Origin: Polyangiaceae bacterium
GTDB lineage: Bacteria; Myxococcota_A; Polyangia; Polyangiales; Polyangiaceae
Assembly: GCA_015075635.1 (NCBI GenBank)
Contig: JABTUA010000001.1
Coordinates: forward strand, 1,860,001 to 1,924,000
DNA length: 64,000 nucleotides
Direction of reading: 5' to 3'
Both the position numbers and the translations under genes were made by a program. The notes under the pieces were generated by a model. That model searched no databases. It saw only the letters and a list, made by a program, of their open reading frames with translations, and was not told where the DNA came from. Shown piece by piece: positions 40,518 to 51,251 of the stretch; position 1 is the first letter of the stretch; each line of letters opens with the position of its first letter.

Positions 40518-43339
40518 GACATCATCGGCATCGCGGCTTGCCGCGCGGCCATCTCTGCGACGTTGCCCATGTCAGGCACCGCCACGAGCCGCACCGTGAC
40601 CTGCGCCTCGTGCCCCGTCGCCACGTCCACGGCCCGCACGTTGAGGATGCCGTCGGTGTCGAGGCCGAAGACCACGTCGATCTTGACCTGGCCCCGCGCG
40701 GCGGGTCGCAGCCCAGACAGCTCGACCTCGCCGAGCAAGGTGTTCTCGCGGAAGAGCTTCGACTCGCCCTGGGCCACGCGCACGCGCACCGTGGTCTGGT
40801 TGTCGGCGGCCGTCACGAAGGCACGGCTGCGCTCGCAGGGCACGGGAGAGTTGCGAGCGATCACCGGATCGCAGAAGCCCTGCACCGTCTCCACGGTCAG
40901 CGTGAGCGGAGTGACGTCGACCAGGAGCGGCGCGCCCGGGCCGGGTGGCATCTGCTGGGCCGCGGGGCTCGGGGCCGGGCCGAAGCCCGCGACGCCGACG
41001 CCCGCGGCGACGCCGAGGGGCGGCGCCCAGGGCGGAACAGCCGGGCCCGGGGCAGGCTCGGGCGAAGGGGCCGGCGCGTAGGGCGAGGGTGCACCGAAGG
41101 GTGCGCCCGGCGCGAACGGCGGTGGCATGCCCGGCGCCGGGCTCGGGGCACCGAGCGGAAACTGCATCTGCGGCATCGGGGAGGTGGGGACGGCGCCTGC
41201 GCTCGCGGGCGAGACCAAGGTGCTGGCCTGGCCGAACGGCCCCGGTGCAGGCGCCGGCGCCGGCGCGACGGGCTGCGTCTGCGGGATGCCGGCGAGCAGC
41301 GGGCTCGGCGAGGTTGGCGTGGTCAGCGAGCCTGGGACGCCGCGCATGGGCGGGGGAGGAGGTTGCGCGGGCAGCTGGAGCGTCCCGCCGAACGGCGCCG
41401 GAGCCTTCGCCTGGGGCGAAGTCGCCGTGTCCATCGTCATGTCCTCTTCGTCGGGAATGCTCGGCAACGGCAGGGCCTGCTCGTCGATGGAGACGCGTGA
41501 GCCCGTGCGGCGCTTGTGCACCTCGGTGACTTCGTCGGTGGACTGCGGCCCCGCCATGCGCCGGAGTTGCTGCGTATTCGGCGCTTGGAGCGCGCTCGGA
41601 TCGTCGTACTGAATTTCGTCGTCGCTGAGCCGGTAGGAGACGCTCTCGTCCTTCGGCTTGACCACGGGCTGCTGCGGCTGCGGCTGCGTCGTGCGCGGCT
41701 TCTGCGGCGTGCTGGCGTAGCGCGCCAGGAAGCTGGCGATGTGGCCGGCCTCCGCCGTCGGGTCGTCGAGGCCTGGCAGGTTGATCGGGCCCCGTTCGGG
41801 CGGAACGATCTGGCTCGGGCCGTCGGAGCCCATGCCCGGGTCGGTCATGCGCCGGGCCTTCTCCGCCTCGGGTCCGAGGCCGGCGCCGGTCGGGAAGCGT
41901 CCCTTGGCGCCGAGCCCTGCGACGGTACCGGGTGGCTCCGTACCGGGGGGCGGCGCCACGCCGGGTCCACCTGGGACCACCACGCGCTGCGCGGCGCCGA
42001 CGGGCAGCTGCCGCGCGCCCGAGTCGGCCTGGATCCCCGGGCTGGTCGGGCTTCGGCTGCGTCCGCCGTAGGGCTCGGTGTGCGGGTCGGCGGAGACCGG
42101 CGGCGTCTGCATCATGTGGGGCGGCCAGGTCTGGCCCTTGCGGGCCATGGGCCCCCGGGCGGCGGGCGCCGGGGCCGCCGGCAGCTCGCGGCGCCGCTCC
42201 GTCGCGGCCGTGAGCGCCGTGGCCTGGATGGCCGCGCCGATCGCCACCACCTCGTCGGGGCTGATGTGGCCGAGCACCGGGCGCTTGAAGAACCCCTCGA
42301 CCCGCTGGCGCACCAGCGGGATGCGCGTCGAGCCGCCGACGAGCAGCACCTGGTCGAAGTCGCTGGCGCTGAGGCGCGCGATACTCATGGCTTCGCGGCA
42401 CACCTCGAAGGTGTGCTCGACGATCGGACCGACCATCGCCTCGAACTCGGCACGGTTCATCCGGAACTCGAGATCGAGCGGACGGCCCCCGGCGCCGTGC
42501 GCCACCTCCGGCAAGTGGAGCGTCACTTCGTTCTCGCGCGAGAGGCGGATCTTCAGCTCCTCCGCCGCGGCGCGCAGTCGCTCGAACGCTTGAGGGTCAC
42601 CGCGCGGATCGGTCTTGTGCTGCTGAAGGAAGGCGGTGGCCATGCGCTCGGCCAGCGCCAGATCGATGTCGTCACCACCCAGGAAGGTGTTTCCGGCGGT
42701 CGCCAGCACCTCGAACACGTTTTCGCTCAGGTCGAGCAACGTGACGTCGAACGTTCCACCGCCGAAGTCGTAGACCGCGATGCGCTCGTTGGTGTTCTTG
42801 CCATAGCCGTAGGCGAGCGCCGCCGCCGTGGGCTCGTTCAAGATGCGCATGACCTCGAGCCCGGCGACGCGGCCGGCGACCTTGGTCGCGGCGCGCTGCA
42901 GATCGTTGAAGTTGGCGGGGACGGTGATCACCGCCTTCTCGACCGGGCCGACGGCTGCCTCGGCCACCGCCTTGGCGCGACGCAGCACGAAGGCGCTGAT
43001 CTCCGGCAGCGTGTAGGACTGCCCTCGGGCGACGACCAGCGCGGCCTGCCCGGGTCCCTCGCGCATCTCGAAGGGGAAGCGCTCGCGCGCCGTCTTGACC
43101 TCTTCGCTCTCCCAGCTCCTGCCGATCAGGCGCTTGATCGAGTAAATGGTGTTGGGAGCGTCGACCAGGCGGCGCTCCTTGGCGGCCTTGCCCACCAGCA
43201 CGTTGCCGCTCGGGTGGAACGACACGACCGACGGGATCAGGCGGTCCCCGTGCTCGTCGGCCAACGCTGCTGCGTGCCCGTCCTTGACCACGCCGACGAC
43301 CGTGTTGGTCGTGCCGAGGTCGATTCCAACTACCGTCAT
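40514..43339 (-). CDS. Hsp70 (DnaK-like) with about 425-residue disordered inter-domain insert
   Basis: This 941-residue Hsp70 has a complete ATPase domain (1-378): IDLGTTNT, VITVPANFN, RILNEPTAAALAYGYG, YDFGGGTFDVTLL and VLLVGGSTRIP. The substrate-binding beta domain (805-941) begins LLVDVTPLTLTVET, with FGLDTDGILNVRA and a short C-terminus. The helical lid is missing. Between them, 380-804 is low-complexity, rich in Pro, Ala, Gly and Gln, where other Hsp70s have a linker of about 10 residues (DVLLLDVTPLSLG). It is encoded with its J protein downstream and an HExxH protein upstream, with ATGA overlaps at both junctions. Allostery must differ from the textbook Hsp70. Confidence 0.9.
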   Translation of the reverse strand: MTVVGIDLGTTNTVVGVVKDGHAAALADEHGDRLIPSVVSFHPSGNVLVGKAAKERRLVDAPNTIYSIKRLIGRSWESEEVKTARERFPFEMREGPGQAALVVARGQSYTLPEISAFVLRRAKAVAEAAVGPVEKAVITVPANFNDLQRAATKVAGRVAGLEVMRILNEPTAAALAYGYGKNTNERIAVYDFGGGTFDVTLLDLSENVFEVLATAGNTFLGGDDIDLALAERMATAFLQQHKTDPRGDPQAFERLRAAAEELKIRLSRENEVTLHLPEVAHGAGGRPLDLEFRMNRAEFEAMVGPIVEHTFEVCREAMSIARLSASDFDQVLLVGGSTRIPLVRQRVEGFFKRPVLGHISPDEVVAIGAAIQATALTAATERRRELPAAPAPAARGPMARKGQTWPPHMMQTPPVSADPHTEPYGGRSRSPTSPGIQADSGARQLPVGAAQRVVVPGGPGVAPPPGTEPPGTVAGLGAKGRFPTGAGLGPEAEKARRMTDPGMGSDGPSQIVPPERGPINLPGLDDPTAEAGHIASFLARYASTPQKPRTTQPQPQQPVVKPKDESVSYRLSDDEIQYDDPSALQAPNTQQLRRMAGPQSTDEVTEVHKRRTGSRVSIDEQALPLPSIPDEEDMTMDTATSPQAKAPAPFGGTLQLPAQPPPPPMRGVPGSLTTPTSPSPLLAGIPQTQPVAPAPAPAPGPFGQASTLVSPASAGAVPTSPMPQMQFPLGAPSPAPGMPPPFAPGAPFGAPSPYAPAPSPEPAPGPAVPPWAPPLGVAAGVGVAGFGPAPSPAAQQMPPGPGAPLLVDVTPLTLTVETVQGFCDPVIARNSPVPCERSRAFVTAADNQTTVRVRVAQGESKLFRENTLLGEVELSGLRPAARGQVKIDVVFGLDTDGILNVRAVDVATGHEAQVTVRLVAVPDMGNVAEMAARQAAMPMMS

Positions 43340-43932
43340 GCTGCGTGTTCTCCGTGCGCTCGGGTCGAGCCGAGGTCGTTCTTGTCTGGGTGGGCGAAGT
43401 CCGCCGCGATCAGCTCGAGCGCCGCATCGTACCAGCGCTGGACCTGGCGCTCGAAGGGCCACATCCAGCCGTAGTCCGGCCCGGTGAAGCGACGCACGAT
43501 CTGGGCGCGCAGCTCGGGTGAGCGGGCTGCCCCGAGGCCGCAGAGCTCCGCCGTGGCGCGTAACGTCTCGGTGTAGGCCTCCCACTCGATGCGCGCGCGG
43601 CCGTAGGCCAGGCCGAGGGGGAAGATGGGGAGAAAGTACAGGAACGCCATGAGCGGCAGGCCGAGGCGGCGGCGCTGGCGCAGGTGGACCCGCTCGTGCC
43701 GGAGCACGATGGCCCGCTCGACGTCCGGCGCGTCGTGCCAGCAATCAGGGACGTACAGGGTGTCTCCGATGACCGTGTGGTAGACGGTCAAGTACCCGCT
43801 CTGCTTGCCGATTGTCACGATTTTGAGCGCGCGGTCGATGGCGCGGCTGAGCCCGTCGCCGCGCTTGTCCACGATGCGAAAGCGCGGGAACTCTTCGGCA
43901 ATCTCATCGATCAGGCGAGCAGCGAGCTCCAC
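43336..43932 (-). CDS. Putative zinc metalloprotease-like membrane-associated protein
   Basis: This 198-residue protein has the HExxH motif H79-E80-R-V-H83 (LRHERVHLRQ). One hydrophobic helix (LPLMAFLYFLPIFPLGLAYG) follows at about 92-111, then Glu118 in EWEAY, a likely third ligand. A small Cys/His-containing strand (YVPDCWHD) precedes the motif. It looks like a compact metallopeptidase, perhaps M48-like, tethered to the membrane, but no named family is certain. It is the first gene of the chaperone operon, and its TGA overlaps the Hsp70 ATG. GTG start with TAGGAT 8 nt upstream. Confidence 0.75.
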   Translation of the reverse strand: MELAARLIDEIAEEFPRFRIVDKRGDGLSRAIDRALKIVTIGKQSGYLTVYHTVIGDTLYVPDCWHDAPDVERAIVLRHERVHLRQRRRLGLPLMAFLYFLPIFPLGLAYGRARIEWEAYTETLRATAELCGLGAARSPELRAQIVRRFTGPDYGWMWPFERQVQRWYDAALELIAADFAHPDKNDLGSTRAHGEHAA

Positions 43933-43940
43933 GAGGGAGG

Positions 43941-43946
43941 ATCCTA
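43941..43946 (-). promoter_or_regulatory. Putative -10 box (TAGGAT) of the chaperone operon
   Basis: TAGGAT on the minus strand ends 8 nt before the GTG at 43932 and lies in the 39-bp gap after fmt. No CIRCE-like inverted repeat is present, so there is no sign of HrcA control. Confidence 0.45.
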
Positions 43947-43971
43947 GCTCGATTCGTGCGTCCCGTCCGTT

Positions 43972-44946
43972 TCACGGGGTGCCCAGCCGATCTCCGGGCC
44001 CGAGCTGACGTCCATTGAGCAGGTCGGCGGCTGCGAGCTCCTTCTTGCCCTCGAGCTGGGCCCGCAGGATTTCGAAGCTGCCCGTCCCTGTGGCCACCAA
44101 GAGCTCGCGGCCGATCCCCAAGGCGACACTGCCGGGAGCCCCAGGGGCGGCCTCACGCCCCAGCCGCGCGCGGGTGACTCGCAGGTGCTTGCCCCGGAGC
44201 GAGGTGTGCGCGCCGGGTCGGGGTGCCATCGCGCGGACGAGGTTCACGAGCTCCAGCGCCGGGCGCGACCAGTCGATCCGCGTGTGCTCCTTGGTGATGA
44301 GCGGCGCGTGGGTCGCCCGAGCCTCGTCCTGGGGCCGGGCGACGACCTCGCCGGACAGGACCCGGCCGAGATCCTGCCGGACCACCAACGCCGCGAGCTC
44401 CGCGATGCGCTCGGCCAGCTCGCCCGCGGTCTCGTCCGGGCCGATCGGCAGGCGCCTCTCCAGGAACACCGGACCGGTGTCGAGGCCGGCATCCATCTGC
44501 ATCAAGCTGACGCCGGTCTCGGTTTCGCCGTTGGCGATGGCCCAGTTGATCGGGGCTGCGCCGCGGTATTTCGGCAACAGTGACGCGTGCAGGTTGAGGC
44601 AACCGAGTCGCGGCGCGCCGAGCACGCCTTCGGGCAAGATGCGTCCGTAGGCGAGCACGACGGCGACATCGGCGCCTTGCCCTCGGAGCCACGACTCGAG
44701 CTCACCGGTCCTGACCTTGGTCGGCTGGTGCACCAAGAGGCCGAGCGCGCTCGCCGCCTGCTTGACCGCTGGCTCGGCGAGCGCAAGGCCGCGGCCTGCG
44801 GGGCGGTCCGGCTGGCAGACCACCGCCACGAGCTCGGTCGTCTCGGCGAGGGCCCGGAGGGCTGGCACCGCGATCGCGGGGGTACCGAAGAAAACGCTGC
44901 GAATCGTGGACAAGGGTCGTGGCCCTCCGAGAGCGGTGGCCAGCAT
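43972..44946 (-). CDS. fmt: Methionyl-tRNA formyltransferase
   Basis: This enzyme formylates initiator methionyl-tRNA using 10-formyl-tetrahydrofolate. The 324-residue protein has the Rossmann start RSVFFGTPAIAVPALRAL, the formyl-transfer motif NLHASLLPKYRGAAPI with Asn and His, GVSLMQMDAGLDTGPVF, and a C-terminal OB-like domain. Residues before RSVFFGTP look like a loose extension; a TTG at about 44910 is a possible start closer to the family's usual N-terminus. No def or sun gene is adjacent. Confidence 0.93.
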   Translation of the reverse strand: MLATALGGPRPLSTIRSVFFGTPAIAVPALRALAETTELVAVVCQPDRPAGRGLALAEPAVKQAASALGLLVHQPTKVRTGELESWLRGQGADVAVVLAYGRILPEGVLGAPRLGCLNLHASLLPKYRGAAPINWAIANGETETGVSLMQMDAGLDTGPVFLERRLPIGPDETAGELAERIAELAALVVRQDLGRVLSGEVVARPQDEARATHAPLITKEHTRIDWSRPALELVNLVRAMAPRPGAHTSLRGKHLRVTRARLGREAAPGAPGSVALGIGRELLVATGTGSFEILRAQLEGKKELAAADLLNGRQLGPGDRLGTP

Positions 44947-44972
44947 AGACGCGTTCGGGGACCGTGCTTAGC

Positions 44973-45001
44973 TTGACCCGCGTGCCCGAACGTCACAAAA
45001 G
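44973..45001 (+). promoter_or_regulatory. Promoter candidate for lon
   Basis: TTGACC (44973-44978), a 17-bp spacer, and CAAAAG (44996-45001). The -35 is good, the -10 poor. A GC-rich palindromic stretch (CGGGGGACCCCCCG, 45003-45016) follows in the leader, and GAGAGGT supplies a strong ribosome-binding site for the ATG at 45038. Confidence 0.35.
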
Positions 45002-45037
45002 CCGGGGGACCCCCCGCTTCGGGTCGAGAGGTAATCC

Positions 45038-47473
<2,436 letters not shown>

Positions 47474-47474
47474 C

Positions 47475-48611
47475 TCAGCCGGTACGCGCCAGCTCGGCGC
47501 CCCGGCACTCGAAGCGCCTGAGCACGACCTTGCCGGCCATCCAGGAGCCGACCAGGAGCGCGCTGCCAGTCCAGACGGCGCGCGCATTCGAAGCGGAGAA
47601 CGCCTGCGGCAACAGCGGGCCGAGCCCACCGAGCGGGCCGGACAGGTCGAGGGCGAGGCGCGGCGTGCCGGGGGCGCTGAACAGCGGCCGCCCCAGGCGG
47701 CACTCGAGCTTCACGGCTGAGAGGTCCACCTGGCGCTCCCGGGCGTTCAGGTCCCCGATGCGCACTCCGCGCCGCGCGTCGCCGCACTGGAACACGAACA
47801 GCGCGTCGTCACCCACCTTCGTCGCGCCGAGCGGAAGACAGCCGGGCGCTGGCGTCGCGACGCCGACGTAGAACGGCTCTCGCTGCCGCATGAAGGTGGT
47901 CACGTCGGGTCGGCGGTCGGCCTGCGAGCAGAAGCCGTAGTGCCAGCGCTCCTTCACCAGCTCGAAGCCGGCCAGGGGCGCCGAGCATGGGCTCGGGACG
48001 CTGATGGGCAAGCCACGTGGTTCAGGCCCGGTGGCGAGGAGCTCGCGGAAGCGGAACTGCGCGCAGCTCGGCCCTTTGGGCTCCGCGCAGGGCTCGTCCG
48101 CCCCGCGCACCAACGCCACCATCTCGTTCTTGTCGCTCACCGCGAAGCCGACGTGCCCGCGCTTGGTGACGTCCCCGAGCGTGGCGGCCGTCAGGGCGAA
48201 CACGGGAGAAAACGAGCGCGTCTCGGCGTCGCCCAGGGTGCCCCAGCTGGCCGCCCCGGTCGCGGAGCGCGTGACGAAGGCCAGTCCGACGCGGCTGCCC
48301 AAGCTGCCACCCGCCAGCTCGACCACGCTCTCTTCGGGCGCGCCGGGGACCGAGAGCGCCTCGCCACGGGCTCGTCCTGCGGCGTCGAGCAGCGCGATCT
48401 GGAGGCCGCTCGGGCCGCCCCAGGCCAGGAGGGCGCCGTCCTCGACTGCGAGGAGCTCGAACGCCACCTCGCCGCTCACGGGGCGCTCGGGCAGCGGCGC
48501 GAGCGGCGGCTCCACGCTGGGGACGAGTGACGGGGCCGGCGCCGGGGGTCCCGGGCGTGCCTTGCAGGCCGTGAGGAGCAGCAGCGCTGCGAGCGTCAGC
48601 GATCGTCCCAC
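47475..48611 (-). CDS. Lipoprotein of unknown function
   Basis: This 378-residue exported protein has a lipobox (LLTA-C, Cys16), a Pro-rich linker and then a beta-rich region, with several repeats of alternating strands (ALLAWGGPSGLQIALLDAAGRARGEAL, GSRVGLAFVTRSATG, GHVGFAVSDKNEMVALV) that could form a propeller. Paired Cys residues suggest disulphides. The start overlaps the polyphosphate-glucokinase-like gene by 16 bp. Its stop is 1 bp from the lon stop, convergent. I see no named family. Confidence 0.7.
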   Translation of the reverse strand: MGRSLTLAALLLLTACKARPGPPAPAPSLVPSVEPPLAPLPERPVSGEVAFELLAVEDGALLAWGGPSGLQIALLDAAGRARGEALSVPGAPEESVVELAGGSLGSRVGLAFVTRSATGAASWGTLGDAETRSFSPVFALTAATLGDVTKRGHVGFAVSDKNEMVALVRGADEPCAEPKGPSCAQFRFRELLATGPEPRGLPISVPSPCSAPLAGFELVKERWHYGFCSQADRRPDVTTFMRQREPFYVGVATPAPGCLPLGATKVGDDALFVFQCGDARRGVRIGDLNARERQVDLSAVKLECRLGRPLFSAPGTPRLALDLSGPLGGLGPLLPQAFSASNARAVWTGSALLVGSWMAGKVVLRRFECRGAELARTG

Positions 48612-49303
48612 AGTCGGATCCCGCCGCGCAGTCCCTGGACGTTCTCGAAGCGCACGACGTTCTCGGGCAGCTCGACCTGGAGCTTCTTGGCGTTGCCGCC
48701 GCCGAGGTAGAGCAGGTCGTAGTTGAAGATGGGAGCGAGCTGGTCGAGCATCTCGCGCACGCGCCGGCTCCAGCGCTCCTTGCCGACGCGGTCGAGCTCC
48801 TTCTCCGCGACGCGCTCCTCGTAGGTCTGCCCCTTCTTGAACGGGTGATGACCGAGCTCCAGGTTCGGTACCAGGTGGCCGTTCGTGAACAGGGCCGCGC
48901 CGAGGCCCGTGCCGAGCGTCAGCACCATCTCGACCCCCTCGCCGCGCACCACGCCGTAGCCTTGCAGATCGGCGTCGTTGACCACGCGGGTCGGCCGGTC
49001 CGCGAGCTCGGCGATCTCCGTCTCGAAGGCCTGCCCGGCCCAGAGCGTGGTGTCCAGGTTCGGCGCCGTCTTGACCACCCCGTGGCGCACCACCCCGGGG
49101 AAGCCCACGCTCACGCGGTCGAACGGCCGCTGCTCTGCGAACATGCGCCGGAGCACCTCGAGCACGGCCTCGGGCGCCGCCGGGCGCGGCGTGAGCTCGC
49201 GGCTTCGCTCCGTCACCGGATGTCCGGCGGCGTCCAGGACCAGCATCTTGATCCCGGTGCCGCCGATGTCGACCGAGAGGGTTCGCGGGGAGGCGGTGTT
49301 CAT
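48596..49303 (-). CDS. ROK-family glucokinase, polyphosphate-glucokinase-like
   Basis: This 235-residue ROK sugar kinase has the phosphate loop DIGGTGIKM near residues 11-19, GFPGVVRHG, the sugar-binding VVNDADLQGYG, LTLGTGLGAALF with the ATP-site glycines, NLELGHHPFKKGQTYEE (the GH motif), and YLGGGNAKK at the end. The short length and NLELGHH variant match PpgK-type enzymes, which phosphorylate glucose with polyphosphate and ATP. The metal-binding Cys cluster of classical ROK repressors and glucokinases is absent, consistent with PpgK. The ATG at 49303 has no obvious Shine-Dalgarno. Donor specificity is inferred. Confidence 0.8.
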   Translation of the reverse strand: MNTASPRTLSVDIGGTGIKMLVLDAAGHPVTERSRELTPRPAAPEAVLEVLRRMFAEQRPFDRVSVGFPGVVRHGVVKTAPNLDTTLWAGQAFETEIAELADRPTRVVNDADLQGYGVVRGEGVEMVLTLGTGLGAALFTNGHLVPNLELGHHPFKKGQTYEERVAEKELDRVGKERWSRRVREMLDQLAPIFNYDLLYLGGGNAKKLQVELPENVVRFENVQGLRGGIRLWDDR

Positions 49304-49431
49304 GCGAGGAATGGGCTCCGGCCCGCGAGCGTAGACGAGCGAGGCGGCGCTGCCCATGGTTCGGGCTCCGGTTCTTCGCGCTTGGTGGCGTCCGCCGCTG
49401 TCCGCCTTAGTCGAGGTCGTTGTCGAGGTGC

Positions 49432-49545
49432 ACTCAGGAAGCGTCAGGCGACTTGCCCCAGCTGACCCGGGGAGCGCGCCGGCCTCGCCGGTGTTTCCGT
49501 GGGTCTTGGTCTCAGTGGCGGATCGCGATCCGCTCATGCAAAGAC
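49432..49545 (-). repeat. Dispersed intergenic repeat, copy E
   Basis: This copy has the perfect palindrome GCGGATCGCGATCCGC (49518-49533), CTCAGTGG, and the GCCGGCCTCGCCGG block also seen in A, plus an extension, CTCAGGAAGCGTCAGGCGACT, matching the far end of copy F. It fills much of the 310-bp gap between the divergent kinase and the peptidase lipoprotein; I see no gene in that gap. Confidence 0.8.
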
Positions 49546-49613
49546 CGAGACCGAGGGCACGCTTCGGTCTTCGGGTTGCGGCGGTCGAACGAGGCCGGTA
49601 CCGTGGCGCGCCC

Positions 49614-51248
49614 GTGTCCCGCTTGGGCCTCTTCGCCTGGATTGGTCTTTGGGCGTGCGCCGAGGCGCCGGCGCCGGCGGAGCCGCAGCCTGCGCCGGGC
49701 GCTGCCGGGCAGAGCGCGGTCGTCGCGTCGCCGGCGGAGCCCGCCGCGAGCGAGTGCCGCGCGCGCATCGCGGCCGCCGAGGGCGCGCCCGCCGAGCCTG
49801 GCGCACCGGGCTTCGAGGCGCGTCGCGCCGAGATCTTGGGGCGCGCCAAGGCCGAGCCGGTGTTGTTCCGCCGCGCACCGAAGCCCGCGGAGGACGTCTC
49901 GACCGAGGTGCGGAGCCTGCGGGCGCAGCTCGCGGCGAGCCCCTCACCGGGCTGGGCGCTGCACGGCGTGTTCAAGACCGTGCGGAACCGGCCCGAGGTG
50001 GCCCGCGCGCTTCTGCTCTCGGAGGGCTACCTCTACTCCGAGATCCCCGAGCTCGCCGCCAGCTTCGTCGACGTGGTCGAGCTCCATCACCTGTTCTCCG
50101 AGCCCGAGATCACCGTGCAGCGCGGCACGCAGCTCCTGCGGGCGAAGAAGAACAAGGGCTTCTGGTACGAATACGTGGACGGACCGGAGCGCGGGCAGCG
50201 CGCACGCTTGCTCCTGCTCGACCGCGTCTGGCCGAGCGGCAAGGAGCCGGGACCGCCGCTCCACCTGAGCCTGCGCGGCGTGGTGCTCGAGGCCGGCATC
50301 GAGCGCGTGCGCGTGCGGCACATCGGCGCCGAGCACGTCGTGATGGACGCGCGGCACGGCAACGACTGGGTCCCGACGCTGCTCTCCATCAAGGAAGGCG
50401 GCAGGCTCTCGGTCGAGTGCCAGGCCGTGCCCGAGGGCAGAGATGACGAGGTGGCGCACGCGCGGGAGCTGGCTCTCAGGCGGCAACGTGTGCTCTCCAG
50501 CTTGCGCTCCGCCATCGTCGAGATGGTCGGCGAGGCGTTGCCCTTCGACGAGCCAAGGACGGAAGAAGGCCAACAGGACGGCAACCTGCGCCCCGCTTGG
50601 CGCTGGGCCTACACCCACGGCTGGGACTCGTACACCTTCAACGACGACACCTACCTGGTGTTCGACGCCAAGGGCCGGCCCAAGGTACCGCAGGTGTGCA
50701 TCGACTTCGTGACCGATGCCTTCGAGCGCGCCGGCGGGACCTGGTGGGCGCCGAGCGGGGCCGAGCGAGAGCGCATCCGCGGCAGCGTGGACTTCGACGA
50801 CATCGGCATCGTGAACCGGCGCAGCGTGGACGTGTTCATCCGTTTCGCCGCAGAGCGGCCCGAGATGTTCGACGTGTACGGCTTGGGGGAGAGCGAGCGC
50901 GTGCGTTTCTTCGAGCGCCAGACGTTCTTCACGCACCTCGCGGAGCACGCGGACCGCTACTTGCCCGGGGACGTGGTGGCGATTCACGGACCGCGCAGCG
51001 ACGGGGAGAACCACTGGCACTCCTTCTTCGTCTACGACGCCGACCCGATCACGGGCCTGCCGACCCTGCTCGCGTCGAACGCCGGCAAGCCGCGCATCCG
51101 CTCCTGGGAGGGAGAGATGCGGGCGGCTCCGCGGCGCAGCATCCACACCCGGGTGCGGCCACGCCTCGGTTGGCTCGAGTCGATCGTGAAGCCAGATACG
51201 GCGGTGACGGAGCGCGAGCCGGCGCCGCTGATCTCGGCGCCCATCTGA
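49614..51248 (+). CDS. Lipoprotein with a papain/NlpC-like cysteine peptidase-type C-terminal domain
   Basis: This 544-residue lipoprotein starts from GTG with RLGLFAWIGLWAC, a short signal and lipobox. The middle has FKTVRNRPEVARALLLSEGYLYSEIPELAASFVD, a helical domain. The last 200 residues carry VPQVCIDFVTDAFERA (candidate catalytic Cys), NHWHSFFVYDADPITGLPTLLASN (candidate His, with Asn after) and ARYLPGDVVAIHG-like strands, as in NlpC/P60 or CHAP enzymes that cut peptidoglycan or amide bonds. Whether it is an enzyme is uncertain. TACCGT 9 nt before the GTG may be a -10. It lies 3 bp before the M1 aminopeptidase gene, so the two are probably co-expressed. Confidence 0.75.
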   Translation: MSRLGLFAWIGLWACAEAPAPAEPQPAPGAAGQSAVVASPAEPAASECRARIAAAEGAPAEPGAPGFEARRAEILGRAKAEPVLFRRAPKPAEDVSTEVRSLRAQLAASPSPGWALHGVFKTVRNRPEVARALLLSEGYLYSEIPELAASFVDVVELHHLFSEPEITVQRGTQLLRAKKNKGFWYEYVDGPERGQRARLLLLDRVWPSGKEPGPPLHLSLRGVVLEAGIERVRVRHIGAEHVVMDARHGNDWVPTLLSIKEGGRLSVECQAVPEGRDDEVAHARELALRRQRVLSSLRSAIVEMVGEALPFDEPRTEEGQQDGNLRPAWRWAYTHGWDSYTFNDDTYLVFDAKGRPKVPQVCIDFVTDAFERAGGTWWAPSGAERERIRGSVDFDDIGIVNRRSVDVFIRFAAERPEMFDVYGLGESERVRFFERQTFFTHLAEHADRYLPGDVVAIHGPRSDGENHWHSFFVYDADPITGLPTLLASNAGKPRIRSWEGEMRAAPRRSIHTRVRPRLGWLESIVKPDTAVTEREPAPLISAPI

Positions 51249-51251
51249 GCC

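Noticed and set aside
49304..49975. N-terminal extension of the ROK kinase
   Set aside because: The added residues come from intergenic repeat E and the opposite-strand lipoprotein; the fold begins at SVDIGGTGIK just after the ATG at 49303.
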